DNA of 64,000 nucleotides from JBBSZK01 sp964428325 (GTDB lineage Archaea; Nanobdellota; Nanobdellia; Pacearchaeales; GW2011-AR1): the NCBI GenBank assembly GCA_964428325.1, contig CAYRXU010000001.1, positions 66,432 to 130,431 of the forward strand, written 5' to 3'. The notes below the pieces were generated by a model. The model was not told where the DNA came from. It searched no databases and was given only the letters and a program-made list of their open reading frames with translations. Below, one piece after another: positions 23,214 through 32,133 of this stretch. A program made the position numbers and the translations under genes. The stretch's first letter is position 1; each line of letters opens with the position of its first letter.

Positions 23214-24164
23214 TTATTTCGCCTTCTGGATATACTCGTACGCACTGAAGGCTGCGGTGCAGCCTTCTGCAACGCCTGTAATGGCTTGCTTGAAGGGCTT
23301 GTCAGCTACGTCGCCAGCTGCGTATACACCAGGGACATTTGTTTCAGAGGTTTTGTGATCTAGGATGATTTCATTCTTTTCGTTTAGCTTCACTCCGAGA
23401 GGTTTTGCAAGCTCTGATAGGACAATGTGACCGATTGCTACGAAAAGACCTTGGAGAGGAAGCTCTTTTGAGCCTTCGTAAGTTCTATCAAGAACGACTT
23501 TCTCAATTGCGCGCGATCCTTTTACTTCAAGCACGTTTGCTTTGTTGATTACTTCAATCTTCTTATTTGCTGCAATGCGCTGCTGGTTGATTGGTTCTGC
23601 GCGGATGGTATCCCCACGATAGATAATGTAAACTTTCTTAGCATGTTCTGCAAGGAGGAGTGCATCTTTTGCAGCCGAGTCTGAACCGCCCACTACGCCA
23701 ACAATTTTGTTCCTATAAAGAGGACCATCGCACAACGCGCAGTAAGCTACGCCTTTATTTTCAAATTCCTTTGAACCTGGAACTTCAAGTCTTCGCCACT
23801 TGGTGCCAGTTGCAAATAGAACAGTTTTAACTTGATATTCGCTCGAGTCTGATTTAAGAATGAATAGATTATTTTTCTTTGTAACTGATATTATTTTCTC
23901 TTCCTTCAAGGTAACAAGGTCATATGAAAGAGCATGATCTTTTATCTTATCTGCGAGTTCTGTACCAGTAAGTCGAATGAAACCAGGATAGTTTTCAACG
24001 ACATTTGTCGTAGTTATGACTCCGCCGACAGTCATTTCAGATCCATGGGAATGGCCGAAACAGATTGTCTTTAGGCCTAGGCGTGCACCATACATAGCTG
24101 CTGAAAGTCCTGTGACTCCTGCGCCGAGAATACCGAAATCGTACACTTCTTTTGTCATGCGCAC
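23214..24164 (-). CDS. trxB: Thioredoxin-disulfide reductase
   Basis: A 316-residue flavoprotein with the two nucleotide-binding sites of TrxB. The N-terminal FAD motif is GILGAGVTGLSAAMYGARLG. The redox motif CALCDG (Cys142 and Cys145; the usual CATCDG) follows, then an NADPH motif VVGGSDSAAKDALLLAEHA, and the C-terminal GVYAAGDVADKPFKQAITGVAEGC that binds FAD. It passes electrons from NADPH to thioredoxin-type proteins in the cytoplasm. The extra Leu in the CxxC is a conservative change. It starts at ATG 24164; an in-frame ATG at 24158 is an alternative. It could balance the VKOR-driven disulfide formation outside. Confidence 0.92.
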   Translation of the reverse strand: MRMTKEVYDFGILGAGVTGLSAAMYGARLGLKTICFGHSHGSEMTVGGVITTTNVVENYPGFIRLTGTELADKIKDHALSYDLVTLKEEKIISVTKKNNLFILKSDSSEYQVKTVLFATGTKWRRLEVPGSKEFENKGVAYCALCDGPLYRNKIVGVVGGSDSAAKDALLLAEHAKKVYIIYRGDTIRAEPINQQRIAANKKIEVINKANVLEVKGSRAIEKVVLDRTYEGSKELPLQGLFVAIGHIVLSELAKPLGVKLNEKNEIILDHKTSETNVPGVYAAGDVADKPFKQAITGVAEGCTAAFSAYEYIQKAK

Positions 24165-24206
24165 AGGAGCGAAAAAGTGTATATAAACATTTTTAGCACA
24201 GAACAG

Positions 24207-24485
24207 TCACTTCTTATCTTTATCTGATTTCTTGCTTACCAGAACATCAAGCTTCTTGTTTATTTCTTCCAAGGTCTGTTGCATCGACTTAATGCGGAGT
24301 GCTTGTCTCGTTTGAACAACTGCCTTCACAATCAAAAAGGCAATATAGACTAAGACGGCAATTCCTACGGCTTTGGCAAGCGTGAGAACGAAAGAAAGCC
24401 CTCCTGTAAGTTCTAAAGGCAAACCTTGCCAGAGAGCCTGTGCAATAGACGCCCCATCAACTGAAATATTGAGCGGATCAGCCAT
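24207..24485 (-). CDS. Small single-helix membrane protein with coiled-coil tail
   Basis: A 92-residue protein with a short hydrophilic N-terminus (MADPLNISVDGAS), one long hydrophobic segment (about residues 28-53) and a charged C-terminal helix (MQQTLEEINKKLDVLVSKK) likely to form a coiled coil, ending in a Lys/Asp tail. No family is recognised. The downstream neighbour on this strand is thioredoxin reductase, 42 bases away, and the divergent neighbour is the membrane nuclease, whose start is 47 bases away. It could be a small membrane scaffold; function is unknown. Confidence 0.55.
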   Translation of the reverse strand: MADPLNISVDGASIAQALWQGLPLELTGGLSFVLTLAKAVGIAVLVYIAFLIVKAVVQTRQALRIKSMQQTLEEINKKLDVLVSKKSDKDKK

Positions 24486-24532
24486 GTTCTTTTCAAGGGA
24501 GGCTTTTTTAAGAACCTTTCTTTTTGAGGAAC

Positions 24533-25276
24533 ATGGATAAAAAGTACGCTCTTTTCTTTGCTATTGCTATAACTGCACTTATTGCCGTCAACTATTGGTA
24601 CTTTTCACACTATGAAAATGGAAGGCCTGTTGATAGAGAAAGTGTCATTGTTTCACGCGTTATAGATGGAGATACTTTTGACCTTGCCGATGGCAGGCGT
24701 GTGCGCATGCTTAATATCAATACCCCCGAGAAAGGAGAGTTTGGCTCTGATGAGGCGATTGCATATACGAAACAGTTTGAAAATAAGAGTATTGAGATTC
24801 AAATTATCGGAAGAGAGACTTATGGGAGATTGCTTGCGCGAGTTTATGCTCCGACCTATGTCAATCTTGAGCTTGTACGTCGCGGTCTCGCACGGACCCT
24901 TCTTGTAGATGAAAGCGAAGTTAAGATTTTTGCCGAAGCAGAGGATGAAGCGTTTGAAGCTAGCAGAGGAGTTTGGGAACGATCAGAGAGTTATGAATGT
25001 CTTACAGGGGAAATTGATAAAAAGGAAGAGTACGTCGTGTTTGATAAGAGGTGTGATGTCAGCCTCGTAGGTTGGACCATAAGTGATGAAACAACACGAA
25101 AGTATACTTTCAAGAGTGATCCGGCAGAACATTTTATGTTCTATTCAGTTGATGGAAAAGAAAACGAAACCTCGCTCTTCTGGAAACGCGGAAACGCATG
25201 GAATTATGATCGAGACGCGCTCATTGTGCGCGATCGCGATGGGAAGCTTGTTTACTATACTGATTATGGTTATTAG
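24533..25276 (+). CDS. Membrane-anchored staphylococcal-nuclease-like protein
   Basis: An N-terminal hydrophobic helix (about residues 5-25) anchors the protein outside the membrane. An SNase domain follows: VIDGDTFDLADGRRVRMLNINTPE holds the catalytic Asp, Arg and Glu pattern of thermonuclease. The motif GRETYGRLLARVY contains the second Arg and NLELVRRGLART the third. The C-terminal 80 residues (WTISDETTRKYTFKSDPAEH, RDALIVRDRDGKLVYY) resemble the lamin-tail beta domain often fused to such nucleases. It probably degrades extracellular DNA or RNA, as nutrient salvage suits DPANN archaea, though that is inference. The stop lies 38 bases inside the next gene. Confidence 0.8.
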   Translation: MDKKYALFFAIAITALIAVNYWYFSHYENGRPVDRESVIVSRVIDGDTFDLADGRRVRMLNINTPEKGEFGSDEAIAYTKQFENKSIEIQIIGRETYGRLLARVYAPTYVNLELVRRGLARTLLVDESEVKIFAEAEDEAFEASRGVWERSESYECLTGEIDKKEEYVVFDKRCDVSLVGWTISDETTRKYTFKSDPAEHFMFYSVDGKENETSLFWKRGNAWNYDRDALIVRDRDGKLVYYTDYGY

Positions 25277-25796
25277 TTTTTTTGCTCTTGTGCCCCAGGT
25301 ATCTGCGCTTGATTTCACGATTGATGCTCCAGATAATGTGGTCGAAGATGTTCCATTTGATGTCATGATCAATTTTGATGCGTCAGAGAGTTATGATGTA
25401 AAGATATTTGCGCACCAAGGAGATAAGAATAGTTATATCTCACAGGTAAAAGATGGAGAAGTGTGGAGAAGCCCGCGAACATATATGAAAGAAGCTTTTC
25501 CCGCTCAACAGATGTATGAGATAAATATTCTGGATTTTGCCGGTGAAGCGGATCTATGCGTACGTTTGCGAAAAACAGGAGCCAGTTCATTTAGCGAACT
25601 ATGCCAGCCCATCAATGTTGGAGAGACTATTAGAGAGGAGATTGAAGAAGAGTTTATGAATGAAGAGATAAAGATAGATTCGCCAGTAAAGCAAGAAAAT
25701 AAGATGCATGTTAACCCGTTGCGCACTCGTATTGTGTATGCATTTATGATTTTCTGTGCAGTAGTTATAGGCTTACTGTGGTTTGAAAAACTCTGA
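25239..25796 (+). CDS. Exported membrane-anchored protein, 185 aa
   Basis: The chosen ATG (25239) gives a good signal peptide (MGSLFTILIMVISFFALVPQVSA) followed by a mature domain starting LDFTIDAPDNVVEDVPFDVMIN, an Ig-like beta domain with two cysteines (CVRLRK, LCQP). A charged linker follows, then a C-terminal membrane helix (about 162-181). A shorter start at ATG 25266 would leave too short a signal. The start overlaps the nuclease gene by 38 bases, which suggests translational coupling. It might be a partner of the surface nuclease, but nothing in the sequence proves that. Confidence 0.6.
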   Translation: MGSLFTILIMVISFFALVPQVSALDFTIDAPDNVVEDVPFDVMINFDASESYDVKIFAHQGDKNSYISQVKDGEVWRSPRTYMKEAFPAQQMYEINILDFAGEADLCVRLRKTGASSFSELCQPINVGETIREEIEEEFMNEEIKIDSPVKQENKMHVNPLRTRIVYAFMIFCAVVIGLLWFEKL

Positions 25797-25832
25797 TAGT
25801 TAGTATTTTAAAGCCGTTTTCTATAGAGCGTT

Positions 25833-26366
25833 ATGGAAAATATTCAAGCACGCCTTCTAATTGAAATGATGGGCAGGCCAGCAGAGCACCTTACAGCCAC
25901 ACTTAATGCTCTGATTGATCGTCTTGGTACTGAAAAAGGTGTCAAGATAACCCAGAAGAAGATGTACGAGGCTGCGCCTATAAAAGAGTCTAAAGACTTG
26001 TTTAGTGCCTTTGTTGAGCTTGAAGTTACATTTGATTCCCTGAACGTGCTTCTTGGAATTATGTTCGCCTATATGCCTTCTAATGTAGAGATAATTTCTC
26101 CGCAGAAGCTATCATTCTCGCGCGAGGATATTAGCTCCCTTTCGAACAATCTTGTCGCTCGTTTGCATGGATATGATGGTGCGGCTAAGAACCTAATCAA
26201 CCAGAGAGACATGGCTTACAACCAGTTAAGATTGCTTCTTGCAAATCATCCTGAACTGAAAGATGAGCTTATCAAGAGCCAGCAGCAACCTCGTTCTGCA
26301 CAAGCAACACCCGATGTTGCTGAGAAAAAGACAGATAAGAAAAGCAAAAAGAAATCTAAGCGTTAA
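25833..26366 (+). CDS. Hypothetical soluble protein with basic tail
   Basis: A 177-residue soluble protein. The first half (RPAEHLTATLNALIDRLGTEKGVKI, FVELEVTFDSLNVLLGIMFAYMPS) looks like a small alpha/beta fold resembling an ACT-like or ferredoxin-like domain; the assignment is weak. The second half is helical (YNQLRLLLANHPELKDELIKS), and the C-terminus is a Lys-rich tail (KKTDKKSKKKSKR) suited to nucleic-acid binding. The gene converges with the following Cys-rich anchored protein and overlaps its stop by four bases. No named family; function unknown. Confidence 0.6.
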   Translation: MENIQARLLIEMMGRPAEHLTATLNALIDRLGTEKGVKITQKKMYEAAPIKESKDLFSAFVELEVTFDSLNVLLGIMFAYMPSNVEIISPQKLSFSREDISSLSNNLVARLHGYDGAAKNLINQRDMAYNQLRLLLANHPELKDELIKSQQQPRSAQATPDVAEKKTDKKSKKKSKR

Positions 26367-27568
26367 GGTTTTTCAATCTTGGCCACGCGGCTTGTAAGAC
26401 CCATCGGAGCAGATTGTGAGTTTCGTGCCTTGAGATATTTACCGCCGATTATAACAAGAATTACTAAGATAAGGGCCCCAATGAGATAACCTATCCATGC
26501 CAAGCTTGATTTTTCTGGCACCGTACATGAACCAATACAACATGAACCACTCAAAGAGGTTACTGTCGAACCAGAACATTGTTCGCCTGCTGTACAAATC
26601 TTACCGCCTAGCTCATTGCAGTAAAAGCCTTGTACGGATGCGTTTGTGGCGTTGAGCGTGGTTGCTGTTGTTTGATTATAGGAGATGCGTATAGGAATAT
26701 CGAAGGACTCGTCTCCGGCTTGTACTTGGATTGAGTCATCGTAGACTGCGTTGAAATCCTTGAGAGTGACATTTACTGAAATGGATTTATTGACATCTAT
26801 CGAACTGACTTTTGAAGGCGTTAATGTATAGCGAGATTCGTTATAGATGAACACTACACGATTAAGATCTTCTGTGCCGATATTACGTACGATGAAGTGT
26901 ACCGAAGGTTCTCTTCCCCGGACGAAGACCTGTTCGATGCGCCTTGGAGAGATATCAACAAAGTTGGAAATTGGAGGCGTGTTGTCCACTTCTTGAGAAT
27001 TGTAGACTGGAAGAGCGTAAGGACCTATCATGAAGAAAGACAAACCTGGTGTGAATGGGTTAATAGAAAACATACGGGACGTTTCTCCTGAAGGTAGAGT
27101 GAGATTTGAGTTTAGAGGTGTGCCAAGAGGAATATTCAAAGACTGATCCGCGAATGATGTAAAAGTAAGCTCAAAGTCTGTGTCTGTATATATGAGTGCA
27201 GGACGCACATTGTAAGGCACTGAACTGTTTGTGGTGGAGAAGTTCTTCTCAAGAGTTACAAGCTGTCGCTCCCCGTTGACAGTTGTGTCAACATCACGTA
27301 AGATGAGCGTGTAGTTATTCTGGTTGCGAGGTGTGATGAAGTAAACGAAGTATCGATCACCTAACTTTTTGATATCATAGTTAACCACCGTCTGAACGTG
27401 GCCCCTGAAGAACTGAATCTGTGATGAAGATATAGGCGTGAAGACCGTGCCTTCGATTTCAACTACGACTGTTTGAGATTGGTCATATTGGCCTTCTAGG
27501 TCGAGCGTTAGAGCATGTACTGAAGGAAATACTAGCAAAAGAAGCAGACACACGAGCAATAGTCTCAT
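26363..27568 (-). CDS. Exported Ig-like protein with Cys-rich module and C-terminal membrane anchor
   Basis: A 401-residue protein with a signal peptide (MRLLLVCLLLLLVFPSVHA). Two beta-rich extracellular domains follow, containing the NIGTEDLNRVVF-type strand of Ig-like CARDB folds, and several Asn sequons. A 35-residue Cys module (CNELGGKICTAGEQCSGS to GSCCIGSC, about residues 317-349) precedes a membrane helix (about 358-378) and a basic tail. The same module occurs in the next protein on this strand, so they are likely co-functional. The Cys count in the exported part suggests disulfides. It starts 30 bases downstream of the neighbouring stop on the same strand. Function unknown. Confidence 0.65.
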   Translation of the reverse strand: MRLLLVCLLLLLVFPSVHALTLDLEGQYDQSQTVVVEIEGTVFTPISSSQIQFFRGHVQTVVNYDIKKLGDRYFVYFITPRNQNNYTLILRDVDTTVNGERQLVTLEKNFSTTNSSVPYNVRPALIYTDTDFELTFTSFADQSLNIPLGTPLNSNLTLPSGETSRMFSINPFTPGLSFFMIGPYALPVYNSQEVDNTPPISNFVDISPRRIEQVFVRGREPSVHFIVRNIGTEDLNRVVFIYNESRYTLTPSKVSSIDVNKSISVNVTLKDFNAVYDDSIQVQAGDESFDIPIRISYNQTTATTLNATNASVQGFYCNELGGKICTAGEQCSGSTVTSLSGSCCIGSCTVPEKSSLAWIGYLIGALILVILVIIGGKYLKARNSQSAPMGLTSRVAKIEKP

Positions 27569-27598
27569 GGATTGATAGAATGTTTTTCTTATATAAAG

Positions 27599-29419
27599 TT
27601 ATTTGCCGATTTCACGCAGCTTCCTGAGCGTCTCTTCCATTTCTTTATCAATTCCCGAAGCTGGCTGGCGAGGTTGCATTGGCATCTGAGGACGACGCAT
27701 AGGCATCACTGGAGGAGAGCTCGAAGGAGGGAATGGAGGTCTGCGTTGTTGTGATATAGGTGTTGAGGAAACTCCGCCTTGGCGTCTCTTGAATAGCCAG
27801 AGTTGGATCTTTTGGCGATAGATTATTGCTAAAGCTACAATCGCGATTAGCACGAGAAGAATGATTATCCAGATAATCCAGCTTGATCCATTTGAGGATT
27901 CTTCTGTCAAAGGTATGCAACAGACATCACCAGATAGAGAACATTGCTCACTGCTTTCAGTTTCTGTGTCTGGATCACAACTAAGACTGCATGTACCTCC
28001 TGCTTGTGAACAAAGATCATCGTTTGTAGCGATAGGAGTACAACGTTCGAGGCAACATGAGCCATCTGCAGCTTCTCTTTCAGAACCAGAACATTGTTCG
28101 TTTGACGCACAGATTCGACCATTGAGAGTTGAACAAAGCTCGCGTTGTGGGGCGACTGAACAGCATCTCAAGGCACCAGAACAAGCAAACTGAGAGAGAG
28201 GATTGCCGCCTGCGGTTCGGCACACTAGATCAGATTGGACACAGGCATAACCTGGATTTACGGCCAAACAGCTTTCGACAGTTCCTGAACCACTACCGGA
28301 TGAACGAACAGCGCGTGGCCATCCAGCATAAAGAAGGAAAGAGGTGTCTCTAAGATTGTTGCTGTTCCAGCAACCGCTTGTACCTTGAACGTTGAATAGA
28401 TATCGCTGCGCATTGGTTGTTTCAGCAATAGACTTGCCTTGAAGAGCTAGAAGAGCAAGTGCAGTATCGTAGAATTTGTTATAGGGTGTTGATGGGGCTT
28501 CCCAGAATTGAGAATTTCTCTGGGATTGGACGATAGAAGAATAGGCGTCTTGGCTTGTTGATAGCTTGTAGATGAATGCATCCGAGAGGAAGCGCTCGTT
28601 ATCTGGTGAGAAGGCGATAAGGTATGGGATATATTGAGCCATATCGTGTCCTGTTTCGTCTAGAGCGAGTGCTGCCCACAAAGTACCTTCGTAATCACAC
28701 TCATTGGTTTGAGCAAAGCAGCGTGATCGGATAGATTCAGTCGTAGTTCCTGAAGATGAAGCAGAATTAGCTGTTGGTGAAACGTAGATAGTATCTGAAC
28801 CGCTCTTTTGGTATAGCAATGTCGTTATGAAATCCTTGTTACAAGAAATTTGGAATGATTGTGTAAGACAAGAAGGCGATATTTCGAGCCAGTAGCCGTC
28901 TGGGTTGACATTGAGGCAACTGCCACCGTTGCCTGAAATTCGCATGTCATCTCCGATTGTTATGGATTGCTCATTGCCGGTGTAGGTTAATGTACATGTT
29001 GAAGACTCTTGATTTTGAATATCGATCTCAAGAAACCATTGCAAACCTGTTGCAGGAACACTACGTGAAAGAAGATAGTTCTCTGCGCTGTCAGTATTCT
29101 TACCAATAAGATCGTAGGCAAGAAGTGCTTGTGCAGTGTCCCTAAGGCGACAACCTGCTTGAGGCCAGCACGTTGTGTTGCCTGACGTGCGCTTTTCAGC
29201 GTCGATTTTTTGTTCAGCTTTTGCGTTGCTGCCAAGAGCTAGTATGGAGAAGGTTGCCTCTTCAAGAGATAACTGAGCAGATGTGCGATTAGCAATTAGG
29301 TTCTCTACGCATTGGTAGGCGCGTGAAATATGTGACTCATCAGTTTCGTTGGTTGCTGCAGCAGCAAGGGGTACAAGAGTTAAGATAAGAAACGCAAAAA
29401 TCCACACACCCTTTTTCAT
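27599..29419 (-). CDS. Exported alpha-toroid-like protein with Cys-rich modules and C-terminal anchor
   Basis: A 606-residue protein with a signal peptide (MKKGVWIFAFLILTLVPLAAAA). The region from about residue 30 to 370 shows repeats of paired helices ending in ALLAYDL, TLWAALALDE, and TALALLALQGKS with Cys-Trp turns (TCWPQAGC, SGCWNSNN). This is the pattern of squalene-cyclase/terpenoid-type alpha-alpha barrels, also used by complement-like proteins. Two Cys-rich modules follow, one with CSTLNGRICASNEQCSGS to GSCCLERC that matches the neighbour protein. Next come a membrane helix (about 511-534) and a Pro/Gln-rich cytoplasmic tail. A binding or protease-inhibitor-like surface role is possible; no enzyme residues were identified. 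Confidence 0.65.
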   Translation of the reverse strand: MKKGVWIFAFLILTLVPLAAAATNETDESHISRAYQCVENLIANRTSAQLSLEEATFSILALGSNAKAEQKIDAEKRTSGNTTCWPQAGCRLRDTAQALLAYDLIGKNTDSAENYLLSRSVPATGLQWFLEIDIQNQESSTCTLTYTGNEQSITIGDDMRISGNGGSCLNVNPDGYWLEISPSCLTQSFQISCNKDFITTLLYQKSGSDTIYVSPTANSASSSGTTTESIRSRCFAQTNECDYEGTLWAALALDETGHDMAQYIPYLIAFSPDNERFLSDAFIYKLSTSQDAYSSIVQSQRNSQFWEAPSTPYNKFYDTALALLALQGKSIAETTNAQRYLFNVQGTSGCWNSNNLRDTSFLLYAGWPRAVRSSGSGSGTVESCLAVNPGYACVQSDLVCRTAGGNPLSQFACSGALRCCSVAPQRELCSTLNGRICASNEQCSGSEREAADGSCCLERCTPIATNDDLCSQAGGTCSLSCDPDTETESSEQCSLSGDVCCIPLTEESSNGSSWIIWIIILLVLIAIVALAIIYRQKIQLWLFKRRQGGVSSTPISQQRRPPFPPSSSPPVMPMRRPQMPMQPRQPASGIDKEMEETLRKLREIGK

Positions 29420-29451
29420 TAACTTCCTATGTCGGGATTGTTTAAAAAGAT

Positions 29452-31056
29452 TTAGTCATGCTCGGGGCTGCGTCGAAGGAGGCGCATGACATCAACAAGA
29501 GGATTTTTTGTCTGTGCCGGCTTCTCAAGTAGGCCTAGATCCTTGTAAAAACTAGGGTTGTCATAGTTAGGAGGGAGTATCTTCCTTGTCTGTCTGAAGT
29601 GCCATTGGAGTTGACTTTTGACGTAACCTTCCTTGAGAGGAGGGGCGTTTCTCTCATTCCACTCGTAAACACGCTTCTCGATGTCGACGTCTGGAATGTT
29701 GAGTGCTCGCAGAAAGGTGATTAGTATGAACAATCCCCTCTTTCTTCCCTCTGATAGACCGCGTAAGAGTTTTTTGATGGCTGCAGGGAAGTGATCTTCG
29801 GTGACACCCTTGAGTAACTCAATATCTCGCTCGCTCATCTGCACAGATTGCGTGCCTTGAGTAGCAACCGATTCACGCTGTGGCTTGTCTGCATCTTGCT
29901 TACGTTTCCAAGCAAGTGCAGTCTGAAGGAGGAGTGTTGCCTCGCCGCGTACAGCATTTGGGTAGTAAGGTAGAATCTGAGCCGTAAGAGGATCTGCTTT
30001 TTTCGGGGTAAATGAGGCAATGTCTTCTTTTTTGATAACTACGCTTGCAAGAGAAGTTTTTTCATGTAGTGAGTAAGGCATACGAAATAAGTGGCGAGGA
30101 GAAACTAGTACGAAGTCCAGGGAGCCCAGATTCTCAAGGAACATCTGTTCTGTTACTGAAGCTGTTGCCTGCTTTTGACTATATACTACCTTATTAGACG
30201 AATCTGCCTGCTTATTGAGTGAAGAGGTATTACATTTAGGGCATTTAACAAACTCTCTTTCATTGACAAGGTTGAAAAAACCCGAACACACTGGGTCGAT
30301 ACATCTAAGCTTGCGTTTAGTGATTTTGACATCTGGTCTTTCGTAGCGCGTTCTACAACGGTCACACTCAAAAGTCATCATAACATGCTTCTCCATCACA
30401 GAATTGCATATATCGCATGTTGCCTGAACTAGTTCGTCTTTAGTGACCTTGGTGCGGCGCTCAATTGCCTTAAAGTCGATGCCAAGATTGGCAAGATGTC
30501 TATTGTATGCAGGCTTAATCTCTTGCAGCAAGAATTCAGTTATCGCTCTAGGCCATTCTGGAAACATAGTGCGCGTTTGTGTACCTTCAAATACCTCGGG
30601 AAATGCAGTCCAAGGAACAATTATGTGTAATCCCTTACTGCCAGAGTATTTGATCCCATAATTTTTGATACCATATCTTTCGAGTAGTTCGATAAGTAGC
30701 TCGCCTGCAAGTTTAGAATAATCTAGATACGGGGAGTCGATATCTAAAAGTAGATCCCAGCCTTCGCGCAGGTCGTCGAACGCTGGGCGCTGCATATCGG
30801 TGTTGAGTTGTAGTGGATCGCGCCAGATTTCTTCAGAAGCGTGAAAGGATGTTGCGCCTTTCTGGACAAGAGCCATTATATCTGCAGGATAGGTTATTGC
30901 ATCGGGGCGTTTGCCGAATCCTTCAAAGTAACGTGGTACGGTTTCTCTTCGGTTTGCAAATTCAAAAAGAGCCTTCTGGACTTCAGGTTTAGAGTAATAG
31001 ATATGAGTGATAGAACGTATGCGCAACTCGTTTGGAGAGACCTCATTTTCAGCCAT
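29452..31056 (-). CDS. priS: DNA primase, PriS-like with fused PriL-like C-terminal domain
   Basis: A 534-residue archaeo-eukaryotic primase. The catalytic part has the DxD motif LLLDIDSPYLDYSK (Asp105 and Asp107), the SGSKGLHIIVPW motif (138-149) and RHLFRMPYSLHEK. Between them lie eight cysteines in four CxxC-like pairs (about residues 214-280), an enlarged zinc region. The last 120 residues (HFPAAIKKLLRGLSEGRKRGLF, FLRALNIPDVDIEKRV, FRQTRKILPPNYDN) resemble the C-terminal domain of the large subunit PriL, but all four cluster-binding cysteines are absent. DPANN lineages such as Nanoarchaeum carry similar single-chain primases. It synthesises replication primers and is divergent from the PCNA gene. 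Confidence 0.85.
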   Translation of the reverse strand: MAENEVSPNELRIRSITHIYYSKPEVQKALFEFANRRETVPRYFEGFGKRPDAITYPADIMALVQKGATSFHASEEIWRDPLQLNTDMQRPAFDDLREGWDLLLDIDSPYLDYSKLAGELLIELLERYGIKNYGIKYSGSKGLHIIVPWTAFPEVFEGTQTRTMFPEWPRAITEFLLQEIKPAYNRHLANLGIDFKAIERRTKVTKDELVQATCDICNSVMEKHVMMTFECDRCRTRYERPDVKITKRKLRCIDPVCSGFFNLVNEREFVKCPKCNTSSLNKQADSSNKVVYSQKQATASVTEQMFLENLGSLDFVLVSPRHLFRMPYSLHEKTSLASVVIKKEDIASFTPKKADPLTAQILPYYPNAVRGEATLLLQTALAWKRKQDADKPQRESVATQGTQSVQMSERDIELLKGVTEDHFPAAIKKLLRGLSEGRKRGLFILITFLRALNIPDVDIEKRVYEWNERNAPPLKEGYVKSQLQWHFRQTRKILPPNYDNPSFYKDLGLLEKPAQTKNPLVDVMRLLRRSPEHD

Positions 31057-31157
31057 AGCTCGGGAAACATCACCCTCTTTTTATGGTTTGTTGTGCATGT
31101 CTAAAGACGGCTTTTCATTACAACAAAGCTTAAAAGTATCCGATATGAGGCATTAAT

Positions 31158-31886
31158 ATGTTGTTAAAATTGGATGATGCTCGCTTTTTTGGGACACTTG
31201 TAGGAATCATTTCTGAACTTGTTACAGAAGTTAGACTTAAAGTAACAAAAGATGGTATGCGGCTCGTTGCTCTTGACCCTGCTAATGTTGCAATGGTGCA
31301 CTTCCATATTCCTGCTGAGCTCTTCTCACAGTTTCACCTTGACAAGGAACAGATATTAGGAGTAAATCTTGATAATCTCAATTCTGTATTGCGCAGATGT
31401 AGTCTGGGAAGCTCCCTGATCTTGGCAAGAGAGGAAAATACACTCAAAATTACTATTCAGGACAAGATCAAACGCGATTTCACTTTGGCGCTTATTAGCG
31501 TTGAAGGCGAAGATCGGGAATTGCCTCACTGGGAATTCAAGAGTGTGATAAAGATGGATGCTCAGACATTCGTGGAAGTTGTAGAAGACTGCCTTGTAGT
31601 GTCTGATGCATGCACTTTTTCTGCAGAACAGAATAAGTTCACTGTCGAAGCCAGAGGATTGAACTCGGCAAAAGTAGAATTCTCAAGTGATGAAGTAGAG
31701 ATTTATTCTGATGTGAGCAGTGCACGCTTTTCCCTAGAATACTTGAGCAAGTTCGTCAAGGGTGCAAAGATTGCAAACAAGGTAGAGATCAACTTCTCAG
31801 ACAATCATCCTATGCGCATCAACTTCCCGACTGGAAAGGTTATGCTTTCTTTTGTTCTAGCTCCTCGCATTGAGCAGGATGATTAA
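31158..31886 (+). CDS. pcn: DNA sliding clamp PCNA
   Basis: A 242-residue PCNA. The first half has KLDDARFFGTLVGIISELVTEVRLKVTKDGMRLVALDPANVAMV in two joined clamp strands, then GVNLDNLNSVLRR. The second domain has VEVVEDCLVVSDACTFSAEQN and EYLSKFVKGAKIANKV, followed by a closing strand with MLSFVLAPRIEQDD. The trimeric ring tethers DNA polymerase and other PIP-motif proteins to DNA. Length fits archaeal PCNA (about 245-250). TATA-like GCTTAAAAGTAT lies about 27 bases upstream, giving a near-leaderless mRNA. It sits back to back with the primase gene, a functional pairing. Confidence 0.95.
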   Translation: MLLKLDDARFFGTLVGIISELVTEVRLKVTKDGMRLVALDPANVAMVHFHIPAELFSQFHLDKEQILGVNLDNLNSVLRRCSLGSSLILAREENTLKITIQDKIKRDFTLALISVEGEDRELPHWEFKSVIKMDAQTFVEVVEDCLVVSDACTFSAEQNKFTVEARGLNSAKVEFSSDEVEIYSDVSSARFSLEYLSKFVKGAKIANKVEINFSDNHPMRINFPTGKVMLSFVLAPRIEQDD

Positions 31887-31986
31887 TCTTTCTTAGACCT
31901 CTTTGATTTTCTTATTTGCATAAATCGAGAGTATTACTTTGTATTATCAGATAGATTTAATAAGATAAAGTATATTTTGTAATATA

Positions 31987-32133
31987 ATGAAAGAGAGAGT
32001 TTCTGCAACTATAGACCCTGTCACAAGTAAAGTGCTGAAAGATATTCTCAAAAAAGGAAGATATCGCAACCAGTCGCATATTATCGAGGAAGCCATCAAA
32101 CTACTCGTGGAGAGGGAGAAACATGAGAAGTAA
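31987..32133 (+). CDS. Small ribbon-helix-helix DNA-binding protein
   Basis: A 48-residue protein with the RHH layout: an N-terminal strand KERVSATIDP, a first helix (VTSKVLKDILKKG), a turn (RYRNQSH), and a second helix (IIEEAIKLLVEREK). CopG/Arc/MetJ-type proteins of this size bind DNA as dimers through the N-terminal strand. It begins with TATA-like ATTTAATAAG about 30 bases upstream. Its stop overlaps the start of the pilin-like protein at 32123 by 11 bases, so it leads the whole surface cluster that follows and could autoregulate it. Confidence 0.75.
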   Translation: MKERVSATIDPVTSKVLKDILKKGRYRNQSHIIEEAIKLLVEREKHEK

